The translations under genes were made by a program, and so were the position numbers. This document shows, one piece after another, positions 37,710 to 48,060 of a DNA stretch of 64,000 nt. The notes under the pieces are model-generated. The model saw only the letters and a program-made list of their open reading frames with translations, ran no database searches and had not been told where the DNA came from. This stretch comes from an uncultured Flammeovirgaceae bacterium (GTDB taxonomy: Bacteria; Bacteroidota; Bacteroidia; Cytophagales; MED-G16): NCBI GenBank assembly GCA_913052485.1, contig CAJXDN010000002.1, positions 1-64,000 of the forward strand, read 5' to 3'. The stretch's first letter is position 1. Each line of letters begins with the position of its first letter.

Positions 37710-38510
37710 ATGATTTTTTATCCTAATGCTAAGATTAATATAGGTTTAAATATCATTGGAAAATTAGATAATGGATATCATAAAATTCAATCATGTTTTG
37801 TTCCTGTATCTCTTTATGATATCATTGAAGTAAAAGAGTCTAGAAAAAATAAGCTAACTTTATCAGGAATTAAAATTGATTGCAGTCCCTCTGATAATAT
37901 TTTAATAAAAACAATTAAATCTTTCAATACTGATAAAAAATTCAGAATTCACCTTCATAAAAGTATACCAGTAGGTGCCGGTTTGGGGGGAGGATCTTCT
38001 GATGCAGCATTCACAATGATTTATCTGAATAAAAAATTTAATACTTTCAATAATGATGAATTATTATATGAATCAAATAAGATAGGAAGTGATTGTCCAT
38101 TTTTCATTAAAAATAAAACTAAATACGTAACAAATACTGGTAATAATTTTGATAATATAAATCTAGATTTAAAAAATAAAAAAATCTTGATAGTCAATCC
38201 AAAGAAGTATATAAATACATCAGAGGCATTCAAACATATTAAACCTTTAACTCCAAATTATAAATTAAAAGATATTCTTGAAAATGAAAATATTGAAAAT
38301 TGGGAAGAATATGTTAAAAATGATTTTGAAAAATATGTTTTCTCAAAAATTAAAGAATTAAAAAAAATAAAAAAACAACTAAAAGGTTTTGGTGCAAAAT
38401 TTGTTAGTTTATCTGGTAGTGGTTCCTGTATTTATGGAATATTTGATGATAATACCCTACCCAAAAGAGAAATTAAATTTGACTCATATGAAGTAAAAGT
38501 TATCAATTAG
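37710..38510 (+). CDS. ispE: 4-diphosphocytidyl-2-C-methyl-D-erythritol kinase
   Basis: MIFYPNAKINIGLNIIGKLDNGYHKIQSCF; SIPVGAGLGGGSSDAAFTMIYLN; LSGSGSCIYGIF. Confidence 0.95.
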   Translation: MIFYPNAKINIGLNIIGKLDNGYHKIQSCFVPVSLYDIIEVKESRKNKLTLSGIKIDCSPSDNILIKTIKSFNTDKKFRIHLHKSIPVGAGLGGGSSDAAFTMIYLNKKFNTFNNDELLYESNKIGSDCPFFIKNKTKYVTNTGNNFDNINLDLKNKKILIVNPKKYINTSEAFKHIKPLTPNYKLKDILENENIENWEEYVKNDFEKYVFSKIKELKKIKKQLKGFGAKFVSLSGSGSCIYGIFDDNTLPKREIKFDSYEVKVIN

Positions 38511-39529
38511 AAATGATTCCATCCTTTAGATTTTATTTCTCTATTTTTTCCACTTTTCTCTACTAATAACTTTCTTTTATCATTTGTAAAATGTCCCAGA
38601 GGACTTATATCAATTTTATCAAGGTTAACACTCTCAAATTTATCAACAGGAATTGAAAATAATAATTCGTATTCCTCACCTCCATTAAGTATTGCATCTA
38701 AATAATTAATATCTAATTCTTGAGAAGCTGAGAATACATCATCTTTGATTGGCAATTTATCTTCAAAAATTTTAAAACCTAAATTAGAACTATTTGAAAT
38801 ATGTAGTAACTCTGATGATAAACCATCCGATATATCTATCATACAATTAGGAATAATATCATTTGATCTAAAAAAATCTATTATGTCCTTTCTCGCTTTA
38901 GGCCTTAACTGTTTTTCAACTAAATTTTTATAATTTGAAAGGTCAGGCTGATTATTGGGATCTTTTATAAAATTATTTTTTTCTCTCTGTAAAATTAATA
39001 GACCAAGAAATGCCCTTCCTAAATCACCTGAAACACAAATAATATCATCTGGTCTTGCATTCTTCCGATATGATACTATCCCTTTATCCGTATATCCAAT
39101 AGCTGTACATGAAATAATTAATCCTGATAGCGAAGAGGTTGTATCACCACCAATTAAATCTATATCATACTCATCACAGGCAAATTTTATTCCTTCATAT
39201 AATTCATCTACAGCTTCAACTGAAAATTTGTTACTTATTGCGATGTTTACAAGTATCTGACTTGGATAACAATTCATTGATAATATATCTGAAAGATTAA
39301 CCATTACCAGTTTATATCCAAGGTGTTTTAAAGGGGTATATGATAAATCAAAATGAATTCCCTCAATTAGCATATCAGAAGAAGATAATATTAACTCCTT
39401 ACTTGTTGAGGTCACAGCAGCATCATCACCAATACCCATAACTGTGGAGGGTTTTGTATTTTTAAATTTTGAATTTATTTGATTTATTATGCCAAACTCT
39501 CCCAAATCACTTATTTCTGTTCTTTTCAT
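38507..39529 (-). CDS. thiL: Thiamine-monophosphate kinase
   Basis: MGIGDDAAVTS, EGIHFDLSYTPLKHLGYKLVMVNLSDI, LIGGDTTSS, MIDISDGLSSELLHI, GGEEYELLFSI. Confidence 0.95.
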   Translation of the reverse strand: MKRTEISDLGEFGIINQINSKFKNTKPSTVMGIGDDAAVTSTSKELILSSSDMLIEGIHFDLSYTPLKHLGYKLVMVNLSDILSMNCYPSQILVNIAISNKFSVEAVDELYEGIKFACDEYDIDLIGGDTTSSLSGLIISCTAIGYTDKGIVSYRKNARPDDIICVSGDLGRAFLGLLILQREKNNFIKDPNNQPDLSNYKNLVEKQLRPKARKDIIDFFRSNDIIPNCMIDISDGLSSELLHISNSSNLGFKIFEDKLPIKDDVFSASQELDINYLDAILNGGEEYELLFSIPVDKFESVNLDKIDISPLGHFTNDKRKLLVEKSGKNREIKSKGWNHF

Positions 39530-39562
39530 TAATTAATTATTTTAAAAATAGGTTTTAATATA

Positions 39563-39570
39563 TAGTTTTG
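39563..39570 (+). promoter_or_regulatory. Candidate -7 element for IscA-like gene
   Basis: TAGTTTTG 17 nt before ATG 39588. Confidence 0.3.
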
Positions 39571-39587
39571 AGTTCAATAAAAGTAAT

Positions 39588-39914
39588 ATGATAAAAATTA
39601 CTGATAAGGCAGCAAAAAAACTAAAGGAATTAAGAGATTCTGAAAGCTATTCGGATGATCATAATGTTAGAGTCAAAGTAAAAGGAGGTGGATGCTCTGG
39701 GCTTCTTTATGACCTTAATTTTGATGATATTATTTCTGAAAAAGATCAATTCTTTGAAGATAAAGGAATCAAAATTATTGTAGATAAGAAAAGTTTGTTC
39801 TATGTATTAGGTACAGAACTTGATTTTAGTGACGGCCTAAATGGAAAGGGATTTCAATTCAATAATCCCAATGCTACGAGAACATGTGGATGCGGAGAAA
39901 GTTTTTCTGTCTAA
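39588..39914 (+). CDS. Iron-sulfur cluster assembly accessory protein (IscA/ErpA-type)
   Basis: MIKITDKAAKKLKEL...VRVKVKGGGCSGLLYDLNFDD...ATRTCGCGESF. Confidence 0.93.
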   Translation: MIKITDKAAKKLKELRDSESYSDDHNVRVKVKGGGCSGLLYDLNFDDIISEKDQFFEDKGIKIIVDKKSLFYVLGTELDFSDGLNGKGFQFNNPNATRTCGCGESFSV

Positions 39915-41794
39915 TATGCTCTCTCACTAATTCCATCACAGTAATTCATAAAAGATCTGTTTGCAACTTTATTCCCACCCTCAGTAGGGTAATTACCCGT
40001 AAAATACCAGTCACCTAAATTATTTGGACAAGCTTTATTCAAATTTTCAATTTTCTGATATATAATTTTAAGTTCTGACTTGAAACCTTCAGGCTTCACT
40101 ATCTCTGCAATAGAATCCGAAATTTCTTCATACTTAAACAAGTGGTATAAATCTTTTACATAATTTTTGGGATTTTTTTGTGAAAGAGATTTTTTACATT
40201 TTAAATAAGTTTCCTGAATTAATTTATCTTTTTTATTTAATTTGATTAATCTCATCAACCCCCTAAAAGCAACAAATTGATTCATTTTACTCATGTCTAT
40301 CCCATAACAATCAGGATACCTAATTTGAGGTGAGGATGAAACAAAAACAACTTTTTTAGCTTCCAGGGAAGATAATAATGTCAAAATACTTTTTTCGAGT
40401 GTTGTTCCTCTTACAATTGAATCATCAATAATGACAATAGAATCCTTATTTTTCTTGACTATTCCATGGGTCGTATCATAAACATTTGATACTAACTCAT
40501 TTCTGCTGTTATCATCAGTAATAAATGTTCTCATTTTAACATCTTTACTAACCAATTTTTCAATTCTAGTTTTCAAAAAAACAAGGTCTTCAGCTGATCC
40601 TTCATAATGTTTTTTATCAATAAATATTTCTTTCTTTTTTGAAGTTAAATAATTCTTAATTCCATCAATCATTCCATAAAAACACGTTTCAGAAGTATTT
40701 GGTATATATGAAAAAATTGTATTTTTTAAATCATTGTCAATAGCATCAAAAACTTGAGGGATAAGTAACTCCCCTAATCTTTTTCTTTCATTATATATAT
40801 CGGGATCATTTCCCCTTGAAAAATAAATTCTTTCAAATGAACAGGCTCTATTTTCTCTAGGTTCAATAAATTTTTTTATTGAAAAGTTTCCTGACTTCTC
40901 AATAATTAATGCTTTTCCTCTACCAAGCTCTTTTATCTCATCAAAGTCACATTCAAATGCAGTTTTTATTGGTGGTCTCTCACTTGCAGCAACTACAATT
41001 TCATCATTATTATAATAATATAGAGGTCGTATTCCATTAGGATCTCTTGCAAGAAAAGATGATCCGTGTCCAATCATTCCAGCGAGAGCATACCCACCAT
41101 CAAAATCTTTAAATGAATTTTTTAATATATTACTAACATCTAACTCCTCTTCTATTTTTAATGAAATATTTTTCTTCTCCATAGAATCAGAATATTTATT
41201 ATAAATTCTATTATTCTCTTCGTCTAAAAAGTGACCCACCTTCTCAAGAATCGTGACGGTATCAGACTTCTCCTTAGGGCTTTGACCTAAATCAACAAGA
41301 ACATTAAAAAGCTCATCAAGATTAGTCATATTAAAATTACCAGCAAAAATTAAATTTTTTGATCTCCAGTTATTTTGCCTTAACGTTGGGGCACAATTTT
41401 CTATAGAATTTCCACCAAAAGTTCCGTATCTTAAATGACCTAACCATGATTCACCTGTAAAGGCAATATTTTCTTTAACCCATTTTTCTTCTAACTTGTA
41501 GTTTGGGTTTTGCTTAGCTGAATTAAATTTTTTATTGATTTTATTAAATATATCCTGAATCGAATCCTTTTTAACAGACCTGTATCTACTTATGTATCTA
41601 CTACCAGGTAGAGTATTTAGTTTTAACGATGCAACACCTGATCCATCTTGACCTCTATTCCTCTGTTTGTGCATCATTAAGAACATCTTATTAGCTGCAA
41701 ATGATGGATTTTTATATTTATCTAAGAAATACTGAAGAGGTTTTCTTAATCTCAAAAAAGCAATACCACATTCATGCTTGATTTTATATTTCAT
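39911..41794 (-). CDS. Amidophosphoribosyltransferase-family (class II glutamine amidotransferase + PRTase)
   Basis: IKHECGIAFLRLRKPLQYF, HKQRNRGQDGSGVASLKL, SWLGHLRYGTFGG, SIVIIDDSIVRGTTLEKSI. Confidence 0.9.
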   Translation of the reverse strand: MKYKIKHECGIAFLRLRKPLQYFLDKYKNPSFAANKMFLMMHKQRNRGQDGSGVASLKLNTLPGSRYISRYRSVKKDSIQDIFNKINKKFNSAKQNPNYKLEEKWVKENIAFTGESWLGHLRYGTFGGNSIENCAPTLRQNNWRSKNLIFAGNFNMTNLDELFNVLVDLGQSPKEKSDTVTILEKVGHFLDEENNRIYNKYSDSMEKKNISLKIEEELDVSNILKNSFKDFDGGYALAGMIGHGSSFLARDPNGIRPLYYYNNDEIVVAASERPPIKTAFECDFDEIKELGRGKALIIEKSGNFSIKKFIEPRENRACSFERIYFSRGNDPDIYNERKRLGELLIPQVFDAIDNDLKNTIFSYIPNTSETCFYGMIDGIKNYLTSKKKEIFIDKKHYEGSAEDLVFLKTRIEKLVSKDVKMRTFITDDNSRNELVSNVYDTTHGIVKKNKDSIVIIDDSIVRGTTLEKSILTLLSSLEAKKVVFVSSSPQIRYPDCYGIDMSKMNQFVAFRGLMRLIKLNKKDKLIQETYLKCKKSLSQKNPKNYVKDLYHLFKYEEISDSIAEIVKPEGFKSELKIIYQKIENLNKACPNNLGDWYFTGNYPTEGGNKVANRSFMNYCDGISERAY

Positions 41795-42480
41795 CCGTAG
41801 ATTTCCAATTTAATTTTTTTAGAATCAAACCCTAATTCCTTTAAATTATTTCTTGCTTCTTTAATCATATCTCTCCAACCACATAAATAAAAAATTGGAT
41901 CTTTTAATTTTTTTGATTTTATAAGTTTGATATACTGATTATGAACATAACCAGATTCTCCTTCCCAATCCTCTCGAGAGAGGACGGGTATATACTTAAA
42001 ATTTTTTAATTTATTTTCATATTCCTTCATCTCATCAAAACATATTAAATCCTGATATGTTCTTGTCCCGAATATTAAATAAATTTTATGGTGAGAAATA
42101 TTATTTAATACTATACTTTGTAGAATACTTCTAAATGGAGCTAGACCAGTTCCTGTGCATATCAAAACTATATCACTATCGATGTTATCTGGCAAATTAA
42201 ATCTTCCCAAGGGGCCTCGGATCTCTATTTTATCATTTACTTTGATATTATTAAACAGTACATTTGTCATCTGACCACCATCTAATTTCACTATTAATAA
42301 CTCAAATATCTTATTTGATAATTTGTAGGAGGCAATAGAGTAACTTCTCTTCAAATCACCTATTTTTATTGTCACAAATTGGCCGGCTTTAAAGTCAAAA
42401 TCATCATTTGATTCTATTATAAAACGCCAAGTCAAATTTGTTTCTTTTTCTATTGATATTATTGTTGCTTCAGACCACAT
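41791..42480 (-). CDS. Ferredoxin-NADP reductase-like FAD-binding oxidoreductase
   Basis: FKAGQFVTIKIGDLKRSYSIAS, IEIRGPLGRFNLP, IVLICTGTGLAPFRSIL, FYLCGWRDMIKEAR. Confidence 0.9.
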   Translation of the reverse strand: MWSEATIISIEKETNLTWRFIIESNDDFDFKAGQFVTIKIGDLKRSYSIASYKLSNKIFELLIVKLDGGQMTNVLFNNIKVNDKIEIRGPLGRFNLPDNIDSDIVLICTGTGLAPFRSILQSIVLNNISHHKIYLIFGTRTYQDLICFDEMKEYENKLKNFKYIPVLSREDWEGESGYVHNQYIKLIKSKKLKDPIFYLCGWRDMIKEARNNLKELGFDSKKIKLEIYG

Positions 42481-42697
42481 AGTTTTTTTAAAAGTTAAAT
42501 TTAATCTCTATAAAATTAGAAAAAAAACTTATTGTACTTTTCAAAGAATTTAAAAGGATTACATCCAAAAAATCATTAAAGCAGATGATTTTAAAAAATC
42601 AATAGAAAAAAATATTTTTTTAATTAATAAAAATCATTAATATTTGAATTCCTATTTCAACAATAGCAATTTTATATAAACCACTTAAAAATTTTAA

Positions 42698-44026
42698 ATG
42701 CACAAGAAGCATTGGGAAGATTGTTTGTCTATTATCAAGGATAATATAAACTCACAAAGTTTTACAACTTGGTTCAAACCTATAAAGTCCAAATCCTATA
42801 AGGATATGACTTTAACTCTAATTATTCCAAATAAATTTTTTTATGAATGGATAGAGGGACATTATCTTAAATTACTGAATGATACAATCATCACAGTTCT
42901 TGGTGAAAAAGGTAAAATAGAATATGAAGTTTCTAATGTTACAAGTAAAATCAATGAAGATAACTCCAATAAATTAGAGTCTGTTGAAACCTCAAAGCAG
43001 TTTTTTAATAATCTAAACTCTAATTTTAAATTTAAAAGCTTTGTATCAGGAAAATGTAATAGTGTTGCCAAGGCAGCAGGAAAAAGAATTTCTGAAAACC
43101 CTGGAAGTAATCCATTTAATCCATTAATGGTTTACGGAGGTGTAGGGTTAGGAAAAACGCACTTAATCCAATCAATCGGAAATAAAATTATAAATAAATC
43201 AAATTCATCTGTCTATTATGTTACATCAGAAAAATTTGCAAATCAATTTATTGATTCCCTTAAAGAAAATAAATTAAAGGACTTAATTAACTTCTATGTA
43301 AATATTGATTGTTTAATTATTGATGATATTCAATTCTTTAAAGGAAAAGAAAAAACTCAAGAAGTCTTTTTCCACATTTTCAATCAGCTCAACTTGAATA
43401 ATAAACAAATTATTCTAGCTGCCGATAAATCTCCAGTTGAACTTGATGGTCTAGAAAAAAGACTTGTTAGTAGATTCAAATCAGGCCTAACAGTTGAACT
43501 TGAAAAGCCTGATTACCAAACAAGGCTTGATATACTTAATTATAAAATTCAAAATGAGAATCTATCAATTAACAAAGAAATTGTAGAGTATATTGCATTT
43601 CAAGTAGACACGAATATCAGAGAACTTGAGGGTGTTTTAGTTTCTCTTCTTGCTCACTCAACAATAACAAAAGAAGACATCAATATTGAATTGACAAAAT
43701 CAATTATTTCAAAAATTGTTAAGGATACAAATAGAGAAATTGATATAAAGTACATTCAAGAAATTGTCTCTAAATATTTTCATATCAGTATTGAAGAAAT
43801 GAAAGACAAAGCAAGAAGAAAAGAAATAGTCATCGCCAGACAAGTTGCGATGTATTTTTCCAAAGACTTCACTAACAATTCATTGAAATCAATTGGATTT
43901 CATTTCGGTGGGAGAGATCACAGTACAGTAATCCATGCTGTTCAATCAGTAAATGATATGATCGATACGGATAATTTTTTCAAAAAAAGTATTTCAGAAA
44001 TTAATAAAAGAATCTTAGCAGGATAA
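42698..44026 (+). CDS. dnaA: Chromosomal replication initiator DnaA
   Basis: NPFNPLMVYGGVGLGKTHLIQSIGNKI, CLIIDDIQFFKGKEKTQEVFFHIFN, LVSRFKSGLTVELEKPDYQTR, GFHFGGRDHSTVIHAVQ. Confidence 0.98.
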   Translation: MHKKHWEDCLSIIKDNINSQSFTTWFKPIKSKSYKDMTLTLIIPNKFFYEWIEGHYLKLLNDTIITVLGEKGKIEYEVSNVTSKINEDNSNKLESVETSKQFFNNLNSNFKFKSFVSGKCNSVAKAAGKRISENPGSNPFNPLMVYGGVGLGKTHLIQSIGNKIINKSNSSVYYVTSEKFANQFIDSLKENKLKDLINFYVNIDCLIIDDIQFFKGKEKTQEVFFHIFNQLNLNNKQIILAADKSPVELDGLEKRLVSRFKSGLTVELEKPDYQTRLDILNYKIQNENLSINKEIVEYIAFQVDTNIRELEGVLVSLLAHSTITKEDINIELTKSIISKIVKDTNREIDIKYIQEIVSKYFHISIEEMKDKARRKEIVIARQVAMYFSKDFTNNSLKSIGFHFGGRDHSTVIHAVQSVNDMIDTDNFFKKSISEINKRILAG

Positions 44027-44083
44027 AATTTAATATTTTAGATATAAATTTTATTATGCATATTTGGATATTGCACTATTAAA

Positions 44084-45586
44084 ATGATTTCTAAAATACT
44101 ACTACCACTTCATAGCATCTTTAAACTTTTAAATCCGTCATATTCAATTCACAATAAATCTCAAAAGGAGGCAGAAATAATTCAAAAAAAAGTTTTGAAT
44201 CAACTTATAATTGATGCCAAAAACACAAAATTTGGTAAAGATCATAATTTCAATGAAATCAAAACTTATCAAGACTATAAAAAGAAAGTTGATATAAGAG
44301 ATTATGAACAAAAAAAAGTTTACATAGATAGAATTAAAAAAGGAGAGGAAGATGTTTTGTGGAAAGGTAAACCATTATATTTTGCAAAAACATCTGGTAC
44401 AACCTCTGGTTCAAAATATATTCCACTATCTAAAGAATCTCTCAGTAATCAAATTAACTCAGCAACTCATCTATTAGTAAGGTATTTGAAAAATAAAAAA
44501 TCATTAAAATCAATTTTGGGTAAAGTGATGTTTATTTCAGGATCACCAAATTTGGATGAAAAAAATAACATTAAAATTGGGAGGTTATCTGGTATTGTTA
44601 ATTATCATGAGCCAGGTTTTTTAAAATTTAAAAAATTACCGTCAGATAAAACAAATAGTATAGAGGACTGGGAGAAAAAGATTGAAGCAATCGCAGATGA
44701 AACTATTGGACAAGATTTAAGAATTATAGGGGGTATTCCTCCCTGGATTCAGATGTATTTTGATGTTTTAATTCAAAAAACCGGAAAAAAAATTAAAGAT
44801 ATTTTTCCTAACCTTACACTTTTATGTCATGGGGGAGTAAATTTTGAACCATACAGAGAAAACCTAATTGATAGCATAGGTGAAGAAATTGATACTATTG
44901 AAACCTTTCCAGCATCTGAAGGGTTTTTTGCATATCAAGATCAACTTTATAGTGATAACTTATTACTCCAAATAAATTCTGGTATATTTTATGAGTTTAT
45001 AGATGTTAAAGATTTAAATAAAGATAATAATAAGAGAGTCACAGTTGGAGATGTTAAACTTGATAAGAATTATGCTCTAATAATCAGCTCTAATGCTGGA
45101 TTATGGTCATACTTAATAGGTGACACAATAAAATTCACATCATTGAATCCTCTTAGAATTAAGGTGACTGGTAGAACAAAACAATTTATTTCAGCTTTTG
45201 GTGAACACGTAATCGTAGAAGAAGTTGATTCGTCATTAAAAAAAGCAATTCAAAAGTTTGATGAAATTAAGATAGTTGAATATACAGTTGGCCCAAAAAT
45301 TTTAAATCAAAAAGGCAAATCTCATCACCAGTGGTTAATTGAATTTAAAAATAAACCAAAAAATTTATCATCATTCGAAAATGAAATTGATAATAACCTA
45401 CAAGAATTAAATACATACTATAAAGATTTAAGACAAGATAAAGTCTTATCATCATTAAGAATTAAAGAACTAAAAAGAAAATCATTTATTAATTTTATGA
45501 AGTCAATTGGTAAACTTGGTGGACAGAATAAAGTACCAAGATTATCTAATAATGATAAGTTAATTAACCAAATTTTAAAGTTTTAA
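44084..45586 (+). CDS. GH3 auxin-responsive promoter family protein (acyl-acid amido synthetase-like)
   Basis: FAKTSGTTSGSKYIPLSKESL, GGIPPWIQMYFDVL, YPASEG-like ETFPASEGFFAYQD, TGRTKQFISAFGEHVIVEEV. Confidence 0.92.
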   Translation: MISKILLPLHSIFKLLNPSYSIHNKSQKEAEIIQKKVLNQLIIDAKNTKFGKDHNFNEIKTYQDYKKKVDIRDYEQKKVYIDRIKKGEEDVLWKGKPLYFAKTSGTTSGSKYIPLSKESLSNQINSATHLLVRYLKNKKSLKSILGKVMFISGSPNLDEKNNIKIGRLSGIVNYHEPGFLKFKKLPSDKTNSIEDWEKKIEAIADETIGQDLRIIGGIPPWIQMYFDVLIQKTGKKIKDIFPNLTLLCHGGVNFEPYRENLIDSIGEEIDTIETFPASEGFFAYQDQLYSDNLLLQINSGIFYEFIDVKDLNKDNNKRVTVGDVKLDKNYALIISSNAGLWSYLIGDTIKFTSLNPLRIKVTGRTKQFISAFGEHVIVEEVDSSLKKAIQKFDEIKIVEYTVGPKILNQKGKSHHQWLIEFKNKPKNLSSFENEIDNNLQELNTYYKDLRQDKVLSSLRIKELKRKSFINFMKSIGKLGGQNKVPRLSNNDKLINQILKF

Positions 45587-45589
45587 ATT

Positions 45590-46747
45590 TTGATAAAAAA
45601 AATCGCAATTTTAGGCTCTACTGGTTCAATAGGTACCCAGACGCTTGAAGTTATTTCCAATCACGATGATAAATTTAGAGTAGAGTTACTATCTGCTAAT
45701 AAAAACTATAAATTATTAATTCAGCAAGCAAAAAAATATAAACCTAAGGCAATTATTTTTGGTGATAAAACACATAAAAAAATTTTAAGAGAAAATTTAA
45801 AATCTGAAAATATCGATATTTATTTTGGTGATGATGCACTAAATAATTTTAATCAATTTTGTAATGCTGACCTAGTAGTTACAGCATTAGTTGGAAAATC
45901 AGGACTAATACCAACAATTAATGCAATAGAAAATAATATAGATGTAGCATTAGCAAATAAGGAGACATTAGTAGTTGCCGGTGAGATAATAATGAAACTT
46001 TCTAAAAAAAATAATGTTAAAATATATCCAGTTGACTCAGAACACTCTGCAATTTTTCAATGCTTAATTGGTGAAGATTACCAGACAATTGAAAAAATAA
46101 TTTTAACAGCATCAGGGGGACCATTCAGAAATAAAAAAATTAGTGATTTGGAAAATATAACAAAGAAAGAGGCACTTAATCATCCAAATTGGGAAATGGG
46201 AGAAAAAATAACAATTGACTCTTCAACTTTAATGAATAAAGGTTTGGAGGTTATTGAAGCAAAATTTTTATTTAATATAGATATTGATATGATTGAGGTT
46301 GTTATACATCCACAGTCTATAATTCATTCAATGGTCGAGTTTATTGATGGGTCAATTAAAGCTCAGATGGGTGAACCTGATATGAAATTTCCAATTCAAT
46401 ACGCACTGGGTTTTCCAAGAAGATTAGAGAATGAATTCGATAGATTTAATTTTATTAAAAACAATGAGTTAACTTTTGAAAAACCATGCTTTGATACATT
46501 CCAAAATTTAAAACTTGCATTTGATGCTGGCAGAAGCGGTGGTAACTCACCTTGTATACTTAATGCATCTAATGAAATAGTTGTGGAAGCATTCCTTCAA
46601 GAAAAAATATCTTACCTGGATATGACTAAGATTATTAAAGAATCTTTAGATAAAATATCATATATTGCATCTCCAAATTTAGAACAGTTAATCGAAACCG
46701 ATTTAAAGACTAGAGAGTATACAAGTAATAAAATAAAGAATAAGTAA
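45590..46747 (+). CDS. dxr: 1-deoxy-D-xylulose 5-phosphate reductoisomerase (TTG start)
   Basis: KKIAILGSTGSIGTQTLEVI, ALANKETLVVAGE, PVDSEHSAIFQCL, LTASGGPFR, HPNWEMGEKITIDSSTLMNKGLEVIEA. Confidence 0.97.
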   Translation: MIKKIAILGSTGSIGTQTLEVISNHDDKFRVELLSANKNYKLLIQQAKKYKPKAIIFGDKTHKKILRENLKSENIDIYFGDDALNNFNQFCNADLVVTALVGKSGLIPTINAIENNIDVALANKETLVVAGEIIMKLSKKNNVKIYPVDSEHSAIFQCLIGEDYQTIEKIILTASGGPFRNKKISDLENITKKEALNHPNWEMGEKITIDSSTLMNKGLEVIEAKFLFNIDIDMIEVVIHPQSIIHSMVEFIDGSIKAQMGEPDMKFPIQYALGFPRRLENEFDRFNFIKNNELTFEKPCFDTFQNLKLAFDAGRSGGNSPCILNASNEIVVEAFLQEKISYLDMTKIIKESLDKISYIASPNLEQLIETDLKTREYTSNKIKNK

Positions 46748-48060
46748 TGGATGCACTAATAATGGCAGCTCAAATGATTCTAGCACTTTCAATAATTGTT
46801 GGAATTCATGAGTTTGGACATCTACTCACAGCTAAAATATTTGGAATGAGAGTGGAACAATATTTTATTGGATTTCCACCAAAAATTTGGAGTTTCAATT
46901 ATAAAGGTACTGAATATGGTTTAGGTTCAATACCACTTGGTGGTTTTGTTAAAATATCCGGAATTATTGATGAATCAATGGACACATCTCATATCAATAA
47001 AGAACCAGAATCTTGGGAATTTAGGTCAAAACCGGCATGGCAAAGACTAGTAGTTATGTTAGGAGGCATAATCTTTAATGTTATAACTGGTCTTATAATA
47101 TTTTCAATGATTACTTTCAACAGCGGGGAAACGTTTCTTTCCAAGGATGAAATAAATAAAAATGGAATTTTAGCATTAAAATTAGGAAGAGAAGCAGGTT
47201 TTGAAACTGGTGATAAAATATTATTAATTAATGGTGATAATTGGGAGAGAGATGGTGACCTGTTCAACCCAAATCTATTTTTTGATAATAATACGAATTT
47301 TACTGTATTGAGAGATAACAAAGAAATTATTATAAATCTTCCTGAAAATTTTATAAATAAAATGAATACCAGAGAGGCTATGTCATCATTTCTTAAAGCC
47401 AGGATACCCTTTACGGTTGATAGTGTTTACAGTAACTCTTTGAAAGCAGGTCTTGAGAAAGGTGATAAAATAATTAAAGTTGATGATAAACATATAATTG
47501 ATCTTTATGAATTGAAAAATATTCTTGAAGAAAATAAGAGCTCTATTGCTCAATTGACAATAGAAAGGAGTGGAAATTTAATTGATAAAGTCGTTGAAAT
47601 ATCAAAAGATGCTACAATTGGCATTAAAGTTCTGCAAGACCCTTTAGTTTTCTCAAAGAGAGAATATAATTTATCTCAATCTATAATAATTGGATCACAT
47701 AAAGCTTTTGGTGTAGTGTTTCTTAATATTAAAGCTTTTGGAAAAATGTTTTCAGGTGATATCGATCCCTCAAAAAATTTGAGTGGACCCATTGGTATAG
47801 CACAAATCTTTGGGAATGAATGGGACTGGGGTAATTTTTGGAGAATTGTTGGTCTTCTTTCAATGGTTTTAGCTTTCATGAATTTACTTCCGATACCAGC
47901 CTTAGATGGGGGTCACGCTACATTTATTATTTATGAAATTATATCTGGAAGAAAACCTACTGAAAGATTTTTAGAATATTCTACAAAATTTGGAGTTATA
48001 ATACTTTTGGGTCTAATGACTTATGTTATACTTAATGACATATACAAATTATTTATTTAG
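46747..48060 (+). CDS. rseP: RIP metalloprotease RseP (site-2 protease)
   Basis: IIVGIHEFGHLLTAKIFGMRVEQYFIGFPPKIWSF (HExxH), PDZ, FMNLLPIPALDGGH. Confidence 0.96.
   Translation: MDALIMAAQMILALSIIVGIHEFGHLLTAKIFGMRVEQYFIGFPPKIWSFNYKGTEYGLGSIPLGGFVKISGIIDESMDTSHINKEPESWEFRSKPAWQRLVVMLGGIIFNVITGLIIFSMITFNSGETFLSKDEINKNGILALKLGREAGFETGDKILLINGDNWERDGDLFNPNLFFDNNTNFTVLRDNKEIIINLPENFINKMNTREAMSSFLKARIPFTVDSVYSNSLKAGLEKGDKIIKVDDKHIIDLYELKNILEENKSSIAQLTIERSGNLIDKVVEISKDATIGIKVLQDPLVFSKREYNLSQSIIIGSHKAFGVVFLNIKAFGKMFSGDIDPSKNLSGPIGIAQIFGNEWDWGNFWRIVGLLSMVLAFMNLLPIPALDGGHATFIIYEIISGRKPTERFLEYSTKFGVIILLGLMTYVILNDIYKLFI

Noticed and set aside
42481-42697. Intergenic region upstream of dnaA as oriC
   Set aside because: AT-rich and divergent, but I found no TTATCCACA-like DnaA boxes; insufficient evidence.
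44027-44070. ATAAAATTT...AAATTTTAT inverted repeat after dnaA as terminator
   Set aside because: A/T only, 14-nt loop, expected by chance at this base composition.
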